Source: Lentzea alba
Lineage (GTDB): Bacteria > Actinomycetota > Actinomycetes > Mycobacteriales > Pseudonocardiaceae
NCBI RefSeq assembly: GCF_011067745.1
Contig: NZ_JAAMPJ010000010.1
Coordinates: forward strand, 367,431 to 431,430
Length of the DNA: 64,000 bases
Direction of reading: 5' to 3'
The stretch's first letter is position 1; each line of letters begins with the position of its first letter. Of this stretch, positions 41,580-50,779 are shown in pieces. Both the position numbers and the translations under genes were made by a program. The notes under the pieces are model-generated. The model worked only from the letters and a program-made list of their open reading frames with translations. It ran no database searches and was not told where the DNA came from.

Positions 41580-44500
41580 TCACTCACCTCGGCTCGTGAA
41601 CTGCTCGGCCAGCCCTTCGCTGCACACCACGTCGACGTCGGTGAACCGCAGCAGCACCCGGCCGTCCGGGGCGCACGCGGTCACGGTGCAGCGCGCGGAG
41701 TCGCCGTTGGTGGCCACGTCCCGCACGACGACGACGAACGGCGAACCGTCCGGCAGGACGTCGTGGACGTCGATCGCACCGACCGCCGTGGGCAGGCAGT
41801 TTCGGCCGCTGCTCCGGTGCACGCGGACCAGCGCGGCCTGCAGCAACAGGTCGGCCAGCACCGGGCTGTACCGCGCAGTCCGGTAGCCACCATCGCCCAG
41901 CGAAGCGTCGGTCAGCTCGCAGCGGAGCACCAGGTGCTCGTCGTCCTCGGCCAGCAGCGCGTGGATGCCGCGCAGCGCCGGTCCGTGGAACAGAGCACCG
42001 TCGTCGTACGGACTCACCGGTGCACTGGAGAACGCGGGCAGGTCCACCGTCTCGGGGGCAGGCGCATCGGCCACCACCTCGGCGCGGTACCGGGGCTTTC
42101 CGTCCGGATCGCGAACGAGAACCTCGGCATCGGTGAGCGCGAACTCCAGCTGGTCCGGGGCGTCGTCGAACCGCAGCCCCCGCAGCACCGAGAAAGAGCG
42201 CAGCCGCAACGGTTCCGTGCGCACCCGCGACACCACGTTGAGGATCGCGCCGAGAGCTGCGGTCGCGGGCAGCACCGGAGTGCCGCCGAGTGCGTGCGAG
42301 GCCAGCACAGGATCGTCGGCCAGCGAACGGATGTCCCGTCGCAGCACGACATCGGAAAGCCCGGAAGCGTCCGGTGTGGACAGAGGAGTGGTGGGGCCCG
42401 CGACGCAGACCACGTCACCGGACCGTTCCGGCGTGAACTGGTCGGCGAACAGCCGGACGCCCTCGTCGAGCGGGATCAGCGGGATGCCGCGCGAGGCGAA
42501 CATCCTGGCCAGCTCGGGCGTGACCATGCCGCCCTCCCACGCACCCCAGTTGATCGCGGTCACGGCGGCCGACGGCAGCGAGCGCTTGAGCGAACAGGCG
42601 ATCCGGTTGAGCGCCTCGTTGGCCATCGCGTAGTCGGACTGCGCCCGGTTGCCGAAGAACCCGGCGACGGACGAGAACAGCACCACGTGCCGCAGCCGTT
42701 CCAGCTCCAGCGCGTCGAGCACGGACGCGAGCCCGGTGAGCTTCGGCGCGAGCACACGCGCCACGTCTTCGGGTGTCTTGTCGGCGATCAGCTGATCGGC
42801 GAGCACACCGGCGCCGTGCACCACACCCGTGATCGGCTTGCCTGCCAACACCTCAGCGACAGCACGAGCATCGGTCACATCGACCGCCACGTAATCAGCC
42901 TGTGCTCCATGGGAGCGGATCGAGGAGAGGGTGTCGCGGATCTCGCGCTGGGCCAGGAGATCCCGCGCGATCCGGTCGACCTCCCGCGGCTTCGGTTTGC
43001 CGTCCGAGTTCTGCGCGATCACGCCGCGCAGCTCGCGTTCCGGCACATCCGCGGCCCACGACGGTTCGTCGGCGAGCGCGGTGCGGCCCAGCAACAGCAG
43101 GCCGGTCCGGTACCGGCGGGCGAGCTCGACGACGCAGGCCGCGGTGACGCCACGACCGCCTCCGGTGACCACGAACAGGTCGTCGGGACCGGGGGAGTCG
43201 ACGGGCGGTCCGGACGGCAGCAGGTCCGACCGCGAGTCGGACACGGTCACCACGCGACGCACACCCTCAGCGTCGTAGGCGATTTCGGGCAGGAGCTGTG
43301 CGTCGTGCAGTTCGGCGAGCAGCAGCGCAGCGCAGCGCTCGTCGGTCAACGACGGCGCGAGGTCGACCACGCGGCAGAACAGCGACGGCGCCTCGATCGC
43401 CAGGGTCTTCACCAGGCCCGGCAGACCGCCCAGCACGGCGGTCTCCCTCTCGACACCGCCGAACCCGAGCAGTCCGTCGAGCCTGGTGACGACCAGGAAG
43501 GCCGCCCGCCCGCCGGCGGCTGCCGCTGTCAGCCGCTGGTGGGTGTCGCGGGCGAGCAGCAGAGCTGACGTGAGCGTTCCGTCCGCGTGCACGACCAGGT
43601 CCAGGTCAGCGTCGTCGGGCACGTCCTGCGGTGCGCCCCAGGTGGTCCACCCGGATTCCGCTAGAGCAGCGGCGAACGGCGCCGAGCCCACCACGAGTGC
43701 GTTGCGCGCGCGGAAGGGAGCGTCCAGCTGGTCGGGAGCGGGAACGGCCAGGAGGCACGCCTGCTTCCGGCCGATGCCGGGCGCTCCCTCACGTGCTTTT
43801 GGGGTGGCCGTCACCTCGCCGGCCTGCTCGGTGACGAACCGGACGATGTCGTCGAGCGTCCGCAGTTCCGCCAGCTGCTCGGGGCTCGCCTCCTGGGCGT
43901 CCGGGAACTGTTCCCGCAGGCCACCCATGATCTCGACACGCTTGATCGAGTCGATGCCGAGGTCGGCCTCGACGTCCATGGCGGGGTCGAGCATGTCGGT
44001 CGGATAGCCGGTCTTCTCGGCCACGATGGCGAGCAGCGCCGAGCGGACGTCGTCAGCCGATCCCGCCGGTGCCGATCCCGCCGGCGTGAGGTCACCGGCA
44101 GGTTCCGGGGCTTCCTCGGGCTCGTCCGTGACCACGATCTCCTCGTCCGCCACAGGCGCAGCGACCGCGGCTGGCTCGGGAGAGGCCGGTTCCAGCTCGA
44201 CCGGCGGCGCCGGCTCGTAACGACGGGGCGCGGGAGGCGCGGCCGGCGGATCCACCGTCGCACCCGGCGTGTCGAGCTGCACCAGGCTGCGCAGCACCTC
44301 GCTCGCGTGGATGTGGCTCTGCCCGATGGCGACGCTGTGCTCGGTCACGGCGTTGATGCCGCTGATCACGCTGTCGTCCGGGGTCTCGCCGTCGGCGTGC
44401 TGCTGCAGCACCTCGGTGAGCCGCTCGGCCACTTTCAGCTGGCTGTTGAGATATTCCTCGTGCATCGACAGGTGGCCGCCCACCGCACCGGAGACGTCCG

Positions 44501-47279
44501 CCTCCGGATTGGTGATCAGCTCGCCCTGCTGCGGCTCGACCCTCTCCGCTGTCGGTTGGCTTTCTTCCATGGCCGCGCGATGCGCGCGCCGTTCGTCGGA
44601 CACGTGGTTCACCCCGTTCATGGGAATCGTCATTCCGCCGACCGGTTCGGACGGCTCCGCGGGTGCGGTGAAGCGGTTGAACCCGGCGAGCGGTACGCCG
44701 AGCACCGCGAGCTGGGCGGCGGTCTGCTTCAACGTCCGGTCGCCGTCCGCGCGCGGGCCCGCGTCGGCCGAGAGCACGACGACGTCGTCGTGGTCCGCGA
44801 GCGTGCGGCGGACCAGGCCGCCGAGCACCTTCTTCGGCCCGAGCTCCACGAACACCCGGAACCCGTCGGCGTACATCTCCTCCACGCGCGGTGCGAACAG
44901 CACCGGCTTCAGCAACTGGTCGACGAGGACACCGCGGTTGGCCGCCACGTCCGGGCCGTAGCGAGCGTTCTCGCTGTTGGCGTAGACCGGGAACGACGGC
45001 TCGGCCAGCGCGATGTCCTCGACCACCGAACGGAACTCCGTCACGGCGTGCGCCACGTGGTCGGTGTGGAACGCCGCCGCCACCGGTAGCCGCTTCGCCT
45101 CGGCACAGGACTCGACGAACCGTTCGACCGCCTCCGTGGCACCTCCGACGACCACCTGCTCCGGGCTGTTCACGTTGCAGATGCTCAGATCCGGGTGCTC
45201 GGCGAGCAGTTCGCGCACCCGCTCCAGGCCACAGGAGACAGCCGCCATCGCGCCGGAGTCACCGGTGCCGGCCATCGCCCGGCCGCGCGCGGCGGCGAGC
45301 CGGAAGAAGTCCGAGTCGCTGAGGCTTCCCGCACACCACAACGCGGTCAGCTCCCCGAAGCTGTGGCCGAGCGCGCCCTCGGGCTCGAACCCCAGCACGT
45401 GCAGATAGCGGAAGTGCCCCACCGACAGGGCTCCGATCGCGGGCTGCGCGAAGTCGGTGCGGCGCAGCGAGGTTTCCTGTTCCTCGGCTGTGCGCTCGTC
45501 GAACGCGGTCGGCGGGAACACCACCGCCGCGAGGCCAGGAACCGCGGCCTCGTCGAACGCGGCTCGGACCGGAGGAACCGCCAGCGCGGCACCGGTTCCC
45601 ATGCCCGCGTACTGGCTGCCCTGCCCCGCGAACAGCACCGCGACCTTGCCCGGCACCTCCGCGCGCCGCCGGTAGTAGATCCCCGGCAGCTCGAAGTCGT
45701 CGGACGACTCCCGCAACCGATCGATGGCCTGTTCACGCAGCCGCGCGAACTCGTCGTCGCGAGCCACGATCGCCAGCCGCGCGTGATCCTCGGGCACGGG
45801 CCCGTCGGACTCCTCCGCGTCGACCAGCTCGGCCGGATCGGCGGCGTGCCACAGATGCACCCGGCACACGCGGTGCAGGACCTGGGCAGCGGAGTCGTGC
45901 TCCTCCAGCACGCAGTGGAAGTTCGTGCCACCGAAGCCGAACGACGACACCGCCGCCCTGCGCACCGGCCTGGCCGGGTCGAGCACCCACGGCCGCGCGG
46001 TGGCACCGAGGTGGAACGGCGAGTCGTGCAGCCCCTTCGCGGGCTCGGTGACGTTGATGGTGGGCGGCAGCACCTTCTGGTGCAGCGCCAGACTCAGTTT
46101 GATCAACCCGGCGGCGCCCGCGGCCGCCTTGGTGTGGCCGATCTGGGACTTGATGCTGCCGACCGCGACCGAGCCGGGTGCGACGCCCGCTTCCTCGTAG
46201 ACCTCGCGCAGCGCACCGAGTTCGGTGTCGTCGCCGACCGCGGTGCCGGTGCCGTGACACTCGACCAGCCCGATGTCGGCCGGGGTGAGCCCCGCGTCGT
46301 CGTAGGCGCGGCGCAACGCGACGGTCTGCCCCTCGGCGCGCGGCGCGTAGATGCTCTTGAACCGGCCGTCGCTGGACGAACCGATGCCGCGCAGCACCGA
46401 GTAGATCCGGTCGCCGTCGCGCTCGGCGTCGGCGAGCCGCTTCAGCGCGAGCATCCCGATGCCCTCACCGATCAGGGTGCCGTCGGCGTCCGCGTCGAAC
46501 GGCCGGATGCGTTCGCTGGGGGAGAACGCGGGCGTCTTGGAGAAGCAGAGGTACATGAAGATCGTGTTCTCGGCGTCGCACCCACCGGAGATCATCAGGT
46601 CGGCGCGCCCGGACACCAGTTCGGCCGCGGCCATGTGCACCGCCGCGAGCGAGCTCGCGCAGGCCGCGTCCACCGTGCAGTTGGTGCCGCCGAGGTCGAA
46701 CCGGTTGGCGATCCGGCCGGCGACGACGTTGCCGAGCATGCCGGGGAACGAGTTCTCCTCCCACGGCGCGAGGGCCGCGACGAACTGGTCCGCGATCTCC
46801 TCGGCCTGGGTGTCGGTGAGGCCGCAGTGCCGGGCGACGCGCCGCAGCAGCGGGGTCTGCAACCGGGTCGCGAGCGGCTGGGTGAGCGAGTTCGCGCCGG
46901 TGATGCCGAGGATCACGCCGGTGCGCGACCGGTCGTGCTCAGGAGTGTCGGCCAGCGTTTCGCGAGCCACCACCAGGCTGAGCAGCTGCAGGACGTCGGT
47001 GACCTCCAACGTGGCGGGAGGCATCCCGAACTCGACCGGGTTGAAGTCCGTCGTCGGCAGGAACCCGCCCTTGCGGCAGTACGTCTTGTCCGGCGCGGCC
47101 GGGTCGGGGTCGTAGTAGTCGTCGATCCGCCAGTGCGTCTGCGGCACGTCGGTGATGCAGTCGACCGCATCGGCGATGTTCGACCAGAACTCGCGCACGT
47201 CGCGGGATCGCGGGTACAGCCCGCCCAGCCCGACGACGGCGATCGGTGTGTCGCACAACCTCACGTGGTCACCCATCAT
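41580..47279 (-). CDS. PfaA-like multidomain synthase: KS-AT-ACP-KR-DH
   Basis: About 1899 residues from the ATG at 47279 (ATG 47276 and TTG 47288 are alternatives). KS residues 10-460: Cys207 in DAACASS, His342 in ECHGTGT, His382 in KSQIGH. AT 545-830: Ser640 in GHSFGE, His738. A helical PUFA-type region spans 935-1000. A single ACP occupies 1075-1152, with phosphopantetheine Ser1111 in DLGIDSIKRVE. KR 1365-1630: TGGGRGVTA and Tyr1550 in SDYAMANEAL. The C-terminal dehydratase of polyketide type spans 1645-1895: His1662 in HALGGTPVLP, Asp1810 in DLLLQ. Known PfaA proteins carry tandem ACPs; one is unusual. It starts the iterative chain-building machinery. Confidence 0.93.
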   Translation of the reverse strand: MMGDHVRLCDTPIAVVGLGGLYPRSRDVREFWSNIADAVDCITDVPQTHWRIDDYYDPDPAAPDKTYCRKGGFLPTTDFNPVEFGMPPATLEVTDVLQLLSLVVARETLADTPEHDRSRTGVILGITGANSLTQPLATRLQTPLLRRVARHCGLTDTQAEEIADQFVAALAPWEENSFPGMLGNVVAGRIANRFDLGGTNCTVDAACASSLAAVHMAAAELVSGRADLMISGGCDAENTIFMYLCFSKTPAFSPSERIRPFDADADGTLIGEGIGMLALKRLADAERDGDRIYSVLRGIGSSSDGRFKSIYAPRAEGQTVALRRAYDDAGLTPADIGLVECHGTGTAVGDDTELGALREVYEEAGVAPGSVAVGSIKSQIGHTKAAAGAAGLIKLSLALHQKVLPPTINVTEPAKGLHDSPFHLGATARPWVLDPARPVRRAAVSSFGFGGTNFHCVLEEHDSAAQVLHRVCRVHLWHAADPAELVDAEESDGPVPEDHARLAIVARDDEFARLREQAIDRLRESSDDFELPGIYYRRRAEVPGKVAVLFAGQGSQYAGMGTGAALAVPPVRAAFDEAAVPGLAAVVFPPTAFDERTAEEQETSLRRTDFAQPAIGALSVGHFRYLHVLGFEPEGALGHSFGELTALWCAGSLSDSDFFRLAAARGRAMAGTGDSGAMAAVSCGLERVRELLAEHPDLSICNVNSPEQVVVGGATEAVERFVESCAEAKRLPVAAAFHTDHVAHAVTEFRSVVEDIALAEPSFPVYANSENARYGPDVAANRGVLVDQLLKPVLFAPRVEEMYADGFRVFVELGPKKVLGGLVRRTLADHDDVVVLSADAGPRADGDRTLKQTAAQLAVLGVPLAGFNRFTAPAEPSEPVGGMTIPMNGVNHVSDERRAHRAAMEESQPTAERVEPQQGELITNPEADVSGAVGGHLSMHEEYLNSQLKVAERLTEVLQQHADGETPDDSVISGINAVTEHSVAIGQSHIHASEVLRSLVQLDTPGATVDPPAAPPAPRRYEPAPPVELEPASPEPAAVAAPVADEEIVVTDEPEEAPEPAGDLTPAGSAPAGSADDVRSALLAIVAEKTGYPTDMLDPAMDVEADLGIDSIKRVEIMGGLREQFPDAQEASPEQLAELRTLDDIVRFVTEQAGEVTATPKAREGAPGIGRKQACLLAVPAPDQLDAPFRARNALVVGSAPFAAALAESGWTTWGAPQDVPDDADLDLVVHADGTLTSALLLARDTHQRLTAAAAGGRAAFLVVTRLDGLLGFGGVERETAVLGGLPGLVKTLAIEAPSLFCRVVDLAPSLTDERCAALLLAELHDAQLLPEIAYDAEGVRRVVTVSDSRSDLLPSGPPVDSPGPDDLFVVTGGGRGVTAACVVELARRYRTGLLLLGRTALADEPSWAADVPERELRGVIAQNSDGKPKPREVDRIARDLLAQREIRDTLSSIRSHGAQADYVAVDVTDARAVAEVLAGKPITGVVHGAGVLADQLIADKTPEDVARVLAPKLTGLASVLDALELERLRHVVLFSSVAGFFGNRAQSDYAMANEALNRIACSLKRSLPSAAVTAINWGAWEGGMVTPELARMFASRGIPLIPLDEGVRLFADQFTPERSGDVVCVAGPTTPLSTPDASGLSDVVLRRDIRSLADDPVLASHALGGTPVLPATAALGAILNVVSRVRTEPLRLRSFSVLRGLRFDDAPDQLEFALTDAEVLVRDPDGKPRYRAEVVADAPAPETVDLPAFSSAPVSPYDDGALFHGPALRGIHALLAEDDEHLVLRCELTDASLGDGGYRTARYSPVLADLLLQAALVRVHRSSGRNCLPTAVGAIDVHDVLPDGSPFVVVVRDVATNGDSARCTVTACAPDGRVLLRFTDVDVVCSEGLAEQFTSRGE

Positions 47280-47294
47280 CAGTCCCAAGGCAAG

Positions 47295-48140
47295 TCAGGC
47301 GGAGATCTCGGCGAAGCACCGGATCGCCGCGGGATCGCGCAGCATCGTGTAGTGGTCACCCGGACAGCGCAGCACTTTCGGCGACTCCGCCACCTGGTCC
47401 CAGCCCAGCGCGCCCGGCCGGTCGACGAGACCTCGTTCGGGGCGCAGCACCACCATCGGCAGATCAGTCCACTTCGGACTGTGACCGAGCACGAGGTGGT
47501 TGTTGCGCAGGAGTCCGTCCCGGTAGGTGGTGAACACCTTGCGCAGCCCGGCGGTGGTCGTGCCCGGCAGCAACGCCCCGCCGGCGACGGCCGCGTCCAG
47601 CACTTCGGCGAGCGCGGGCTCGAACTCCCTGCCGTGCAACCGTTCCGGCGGCACGTCGACGGTGCCGCCGCGCTTGGCGGCCAGGTACATCGCGAACCAG
47701 CCCAGCACCTGCACCGGGTCGAGCTCACCGTCGCGGGCGGTGAACTCCGGCACGGGCGCGAGCGCGTCCAGCACCAGCACCCGTTGGGGAAGTTCGTCCT
47801 CGTCGAGCAGGCCGAGCAACGCGTGGCAGATCGTGCCTCCGAACGACCACCCGGCCAGCACCCAGTTCCTCCCGGAGACGGGCAGCTCCCGCAACGCGCG
47901 CGCGACGTCGGCGGCCATCTCGTCGATCGTCGTGGTGACGCGGCGGGTCAGCGCCGCCTCGAAGTACGCCGGCATTTGTTCCAGATCCACGATCACCAGG
48001 CCTCGCAACGGGTCCACGCCCTCGGCCAGCTCCCGGTAGTGGCTCACCGGAATGGCGCCGGGGTGGACCAGCACGACTGGATCTCCCGCCTGGCCCGGCG
48101 TCCGGACCAGCAGGGGACGATCGGGTCTCGTCGCCGTCAC
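47295..48140 (-). CDS. Alpha/beta-hydrolase thioesterase (PKS TE type)
   Basis: 281 residues from a GTG at 48140 that overlaps the ACP stop (GTGA). The fold is a PKS/NRPS thioesterase: VVLVHPGAIPVSHYREL, nucleophile Ser99 in AGWSFGGTICH, and a C-terminal catalytic His in RCPGDHYTMLRDP. It probably hydrolyses or transfers the finished chain from the synthase or from the discrete ACP encoded directly upstream. PUFA systems often release through an AT or a hot-dog thioesterase, so a Type I PKS-like TE here suggests a product other than a plain free fatty acid. It is 15 bp ahead of the PfaA-like gene. Confidence 0.88.
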   Translation of the reverse strand: MTATRPDRPLLVRTPGQAGDPVVLVHPGAIPVSHYRELAEGVDPLRGLVIVDLEQMPAYFEAALTRRVTTTIDEMAADVARALRELPVSGRNWVLAGWSFGGTICHALLGLLDEDELPQRVLVLDALAPVPEFTARDGELDPVQVLGWFAMYLAAKRGGTVDVPPERLHGREFEPALAEVLDAAVAGGALLPGTTTAGLRKVFTTYRDGLLRNNHLVLGHSPKWTDLPMVVLRPERGLVDRPGALGWDQVAESPKVLRCPGDHYTMLRDPAAIRCFAEISA

Positions 48141-48415
48141 GTGTCCTGCTTCAACGAGACGATGTACGGCGCCAGCTTGGCGATCGTCGGGTGGTACCAG
48201 AGCGCGGTCGGCTCCAGCTCCATGCCGAGCCACGCCTCGAGCTCGCCGGAGAGCACCAGCGCCTCGGTCGAGTCGAGCCCGAACTCGTCGAAGTACTTGT
48301 CGGGATCCACCCGGTCCGGCTCGACGCCCAGCCGCTCGGCGAGCTTGCCGGTGAGCCACTGCTGCACGTCCTGCGCGGTCAGCGTGCCCGTGTGCGGTGC
48401 GGAGGGTTTCGTCAT
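48137..48415 (-). CDS. Discrete acyl carrier protein
   Basis: 92 residues, ATG at 48415. The four-helix ACP pattern is clear, with the phosphopantetheine Ser in FDEFGLDSTEALVLSGELE (about residue 49). It is of the type found beside stand-alone AMP ligases or starter modules. It overlaps the thioesterase gene and lies 1 bp after the FAD oxidoreductase. It could carry a starter, serve as the substrate platform for the acyl-CoA dehydrogenase pair, or pass the product to the TE. No dedicated phosphopantetheinyl transferase is in the window. Confidence 0.92.
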   Translation of the reverse strand: MTKPSAPHTGTLTAQDVQQWLTGKLAERLGVEPDRVDPDKYFDEFGLDSTEALVLSGELEAWLGMELEPTALWYHPTIAKLAPYIVSLKQDT

Positions 48416-48416
48416 G

Positions 48417-49745
48417 TCACAGCCCTTTCGCCTGAACGTGGAGGTCTTCGGTGAAGCGCTCGAGATCGGCGATCACCCGCTCGGCAGCGCTGAACCCTGA
48501 CCCCACGGCGGTGTCGTGGTTGCCCAGCGAGTCCGGCCCGTACCGGCGGGAGTGGAAGTAGGAGCCCGCGAACTTGATCCGCGATCGTGAGTTGAGCGAG
48601 TCGATGTCCTGCTGGATCCGGCGCGCTCCGAGGTCGAAAGTCGGGTGCTCGTAAGGAATTTCGGCGATCACCAGGTCCGCGCGCGGCTCGATCGGGCACG
48701 CCACCGAGACGAAGTAGTCCGTGGAGCTGGTGAAGCAGTGCAGCTCGTTCAGGTAGTACACGACCCACGGCACCGGCTTGCCGTCGACGTCCTTGCGGCC
48801 GTAGTTCCAGCTCCGCCAGTCCGCGCGGTCGCGTGGCATGACCGCGGGATCGGTGTGCAGCACCGCCGTGCTCGGGTGGTACCCGATCGCGCCGAGCAAC
48901 CGATGGTGTTCCGGTGTGGGCTCGGCGAGCAGTCGGAGTGCCTGGTCCGCGTGCGTCGCCACCACCACCTGGTCGAACCGCTCGGAGCCCTCCGCCGTTC
49001 GCACGGTGACCCCCGAGGCGTCCTCGGAGACGGACTCGACCGGTGTGCGGAGCCGCAACTCGCCACCGGCGGCGCGGAGCTCTTCCACCACCCGGCGGAC
49101 GTAGGTGACGCTGCCGCCGCGAACGGTGCGCCACGGCACGCCGCTGCCACCCAGCGGCTGGGCGCCGTGCGCCATGAAGAAGGCGATGATCGTCGCCGCG
49201 GGCATCTCCCAGATCTTGTCCGCGGGCACGACCCACGCGGTGGAACACATCATCACCACGAAGCCGTGCAGGAACTCCTCGCTGTAACCGTTGCGCACCA
49301 GGTACTCGCCGAGCGGCATGTCCACGCGGCCGCGCACGAAGTCCCGCGGCGACTCGGCGTGGAACCTCCTGGCCTCGCGCCAGAGCCCGAGGAACTCCGG
49401 CGGGCAGTGCGCGCGCACTTCGTCCTCGGTGCGCTGGAAGTCGTCGGACACGTAGCAGGAGCCCGTGTCGGTGTCGTAGAAGCTGAACCGGCCCGGATGC
49501 TCGACGCCCTCGACCCCGAGTTCGGCGAACAGGCGCATCAGCTCCGGATAGTTCGGTTCGTTGTAGACGATGAACGCGGTGTCGAGTCCCAAAGTCCGTC
49601 CGTCGTCCGAGATTTCGACCGTGTGCGCGTGTCCTCCCGGTTGGTCGCCCGCCTCGAACAGCGTGACCTTCGTGGACGATCGCAGGCCGTGCGCGGCCGA
49701 AAGCCCGGCCGCACCACTGCCTATGACAGCTACCTCTGGTTTCAC
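48417..49745 (-). CDS. FAD-dependent oxidoreductase (amine-oxidase/COG2907-like)
   Basis: 442 residues from the GTG at 49745, chosen for its GGGAGGA RBS; a GTG at 49775 lies upstream in frame. The N-terminal FAD motif is VAVIGSGAAGLSAAHGL with EAGDQPGGHA after strand 2, and VVVATHADQALRLL near residue 270. The body matches the flavin amine-oxidase/phytoene-desaturase superfamily, closest by eye to the COG2907 group often found beside lipid-modification genes. As first gene of the cluster operon it probably oxidises or isomerises a lipid chain or alkene. The specific reaction is unknown. Confidence 0.82.
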   Translation of the reverse strand: MKPEVAVIGSGAAGLSAAHGLRSSTKVTLFEAGDQPGGHAHTVEISDDGRTLGLDTAFIVYNEPNYPELMRLFAELGVEGVEHPGRFSFYDTDTGSCYVSDDFQRTEDEVRAHCPPEFLGLWREARRFHAESPRDFVRGRVDMPLGEYLVRNGYSEEFLHGFVVMMCSTAWVVPADKIWEMPAATIIAFFMAHGAQPLGGSGVPWRTVRGGSVTYVRRVVEELRAAGGELRLRTPVESVSEDASGVTVRTAEGSERFDQVVVATHADQALRLLAEPTPEHHRLLGAIGYHPSTAVLHTDPAVMPRDRADWRSWNYGRKDVDGKPVPWVVYYLNELHCFTSSTDYFVSVACPIEPRADLVIAEIPYEHPTFDLGARRIQQDIDSLNSRSRIKFAGSYFHSRRYGPDSLGNHDTAVGSGFSAAERVIADLERFTEDLHVQAKGL

Positions 49746-50012
49746 GCTTCCTCCCGTGCCGTCTTCCGTCACCACAGTGCGGAGGTCGCGGCCCGGGGAT
49801 ACGAAAAGGGGCCTATTTGGTCCGTTCGGGCAGACAATTGAATCTTAGGTTTGAGTTGAGCGTTTTCTGGCAACCACGCCGACTTGGTGAATTATCAATA
49901 ATTCAGGGGTTCAACCCAGTGTGATCTTGCGCTACGCTTTGTTTTGCGCCCGCCTCGACCGTCACCGAGCCGTCTTCCGCAATTGGTTCGTGAGCGAGGA
50001 AAGGACCGCGAC
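49746..50012. promoter_or_regulatory. Divergent control region of the PUFA-like cluster
   Basis: A 267-bp spacer with an unusually AT-rich core (about 49830-49950) separates the two divergent operons and must hold both promoters. Two operator-like inverted repeats lie side by side: GAATTAT-CA-ATAATTC at 49889-49904 and GGGTT-C-AACCC at 49907-49917. TTTGAGTTGAG at 49850-49860 could be part of a SARP direct repeat. The AGGAAAGGA RBS of the rightward gene is at about 49998-50006. Confidence 0.5.
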
Positions 50013-50759
50013 GTGGATGCGCAGGAGTGTGCGCGGGTGACCCGTGAGGTCGTCGTGCACCGCGGCGGGCGATTCATGGTGTCGCCCGAGCTCGCCACCC
50101 AGGAGCGCCTGCTCGGGCTGCCCGCGCGCTCGCTGTACTTCCGCGGGCGCTCGGCCGTGCTCGGTGACCCACCGCCCGCGGTGGTGACCGAGCTCTTCGG
50201 CATCTTCCCCGCCTGGCTGGTCGACCTCGCGTTGTCCTCGCCCACCGGGAAGCTGGCCGCGGAACGCGCCGTCGAGGCGTACACGGCGGCGTGCTGGGAG
50301 TGGGGGCGTCACCACCTCACCGCCGTGCCGGACCCGGCTGCCACCGCTGACCTGCTGTTCACCGTGGTGGACGCCGCGGACGGCAGCGGCTTCGCGTTGT
50401 TCGCCGGGTGGCGGCACGCCCCCAGACCCGCTGATCCGCCCGCCCGCCTGGCCCACGCGCTGATGGTCGCCCGCGAACTGCGCGGCGCGTTCCACTTCGC
50501 CGCCCTGAGAGCCGGCGGACTCGGCATCGCCGAGGCGGTGTTCACCGATCCCGACTCCGGCCCGCAGCGCCTGCGGCAGACCGGCTGGCGCGAGGAGGAC
50601 GTGGCACCCGTCCGGGAACGCCTCCACGGCCGGACCGACCTGGAACAGCGCTGGCACGAGGCACAACGGACCACCGACGAGACCTTCGGCGCGTGCCTGG
50701 CCGTGCTGAGCGCGGACCAGCGCGCCGAGCTGGCGACCGCACTGCGCACCGCGGCTTGA
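50013..50759 (+). CDS. Uncharacterised SalK/SCO6045-like protein
   Basis: 248 residues from a GTG at 50013 with AGGAAAGGA seven bases upstream; longer starts lack an RBS. The sequence is helical, with GLPARSLYFRGRSAVLGDPP near residue 30 and GIFPAWLVDLAL near 65, then HALMVARELRGAFHFAALRA near 160. This pattern resembles the actinobacterial SalK/SCO6045-like family, which is seen beside natural-product and two-component genes and has a proposed HTH-like domain, but no activity is known to me. It is first in a four-gene unit with a flavin monooxygenase, divergent from the synthase cluster. Confidence 0.6.
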   Translation: MDAQECARVTREVVVHRGGRFMVSPELATQERLLGLPARSLYFRGRSAVLGDPPPAVVTELFGIFPAWLVDLALSSPTGKLAAERAVEAYTAACWEWGRHHLTAVPDPAATADLLFTVVDAADGSGFALFAGWRHAPRPADPPARLAHALMVARELRGAFHFAALRAGGLGIAEAVFTDPDSGPQRLRQTGWREEDVAPVRERLHGRTDLEQRWHEAQRTTDETFGACLAVLSADQRAELATALRTAA

Positions 50760-50779
50760 ACCAGAGGAGAGAAGCACTC

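Noticed and set aside
39348..43568. 1406-codon plus-strand frame across the megasynthase genes
   Set aside because: Mirror of the GC3 bias of the KS-CLF and PfaA-like genes; no domain, and both minus-strand genes are intact.
47280..47288. TTG start for the PfaA-like protein
   Set aside because: Possible but weaker than the ATG pair at 47279/47276; no RBS favours it.
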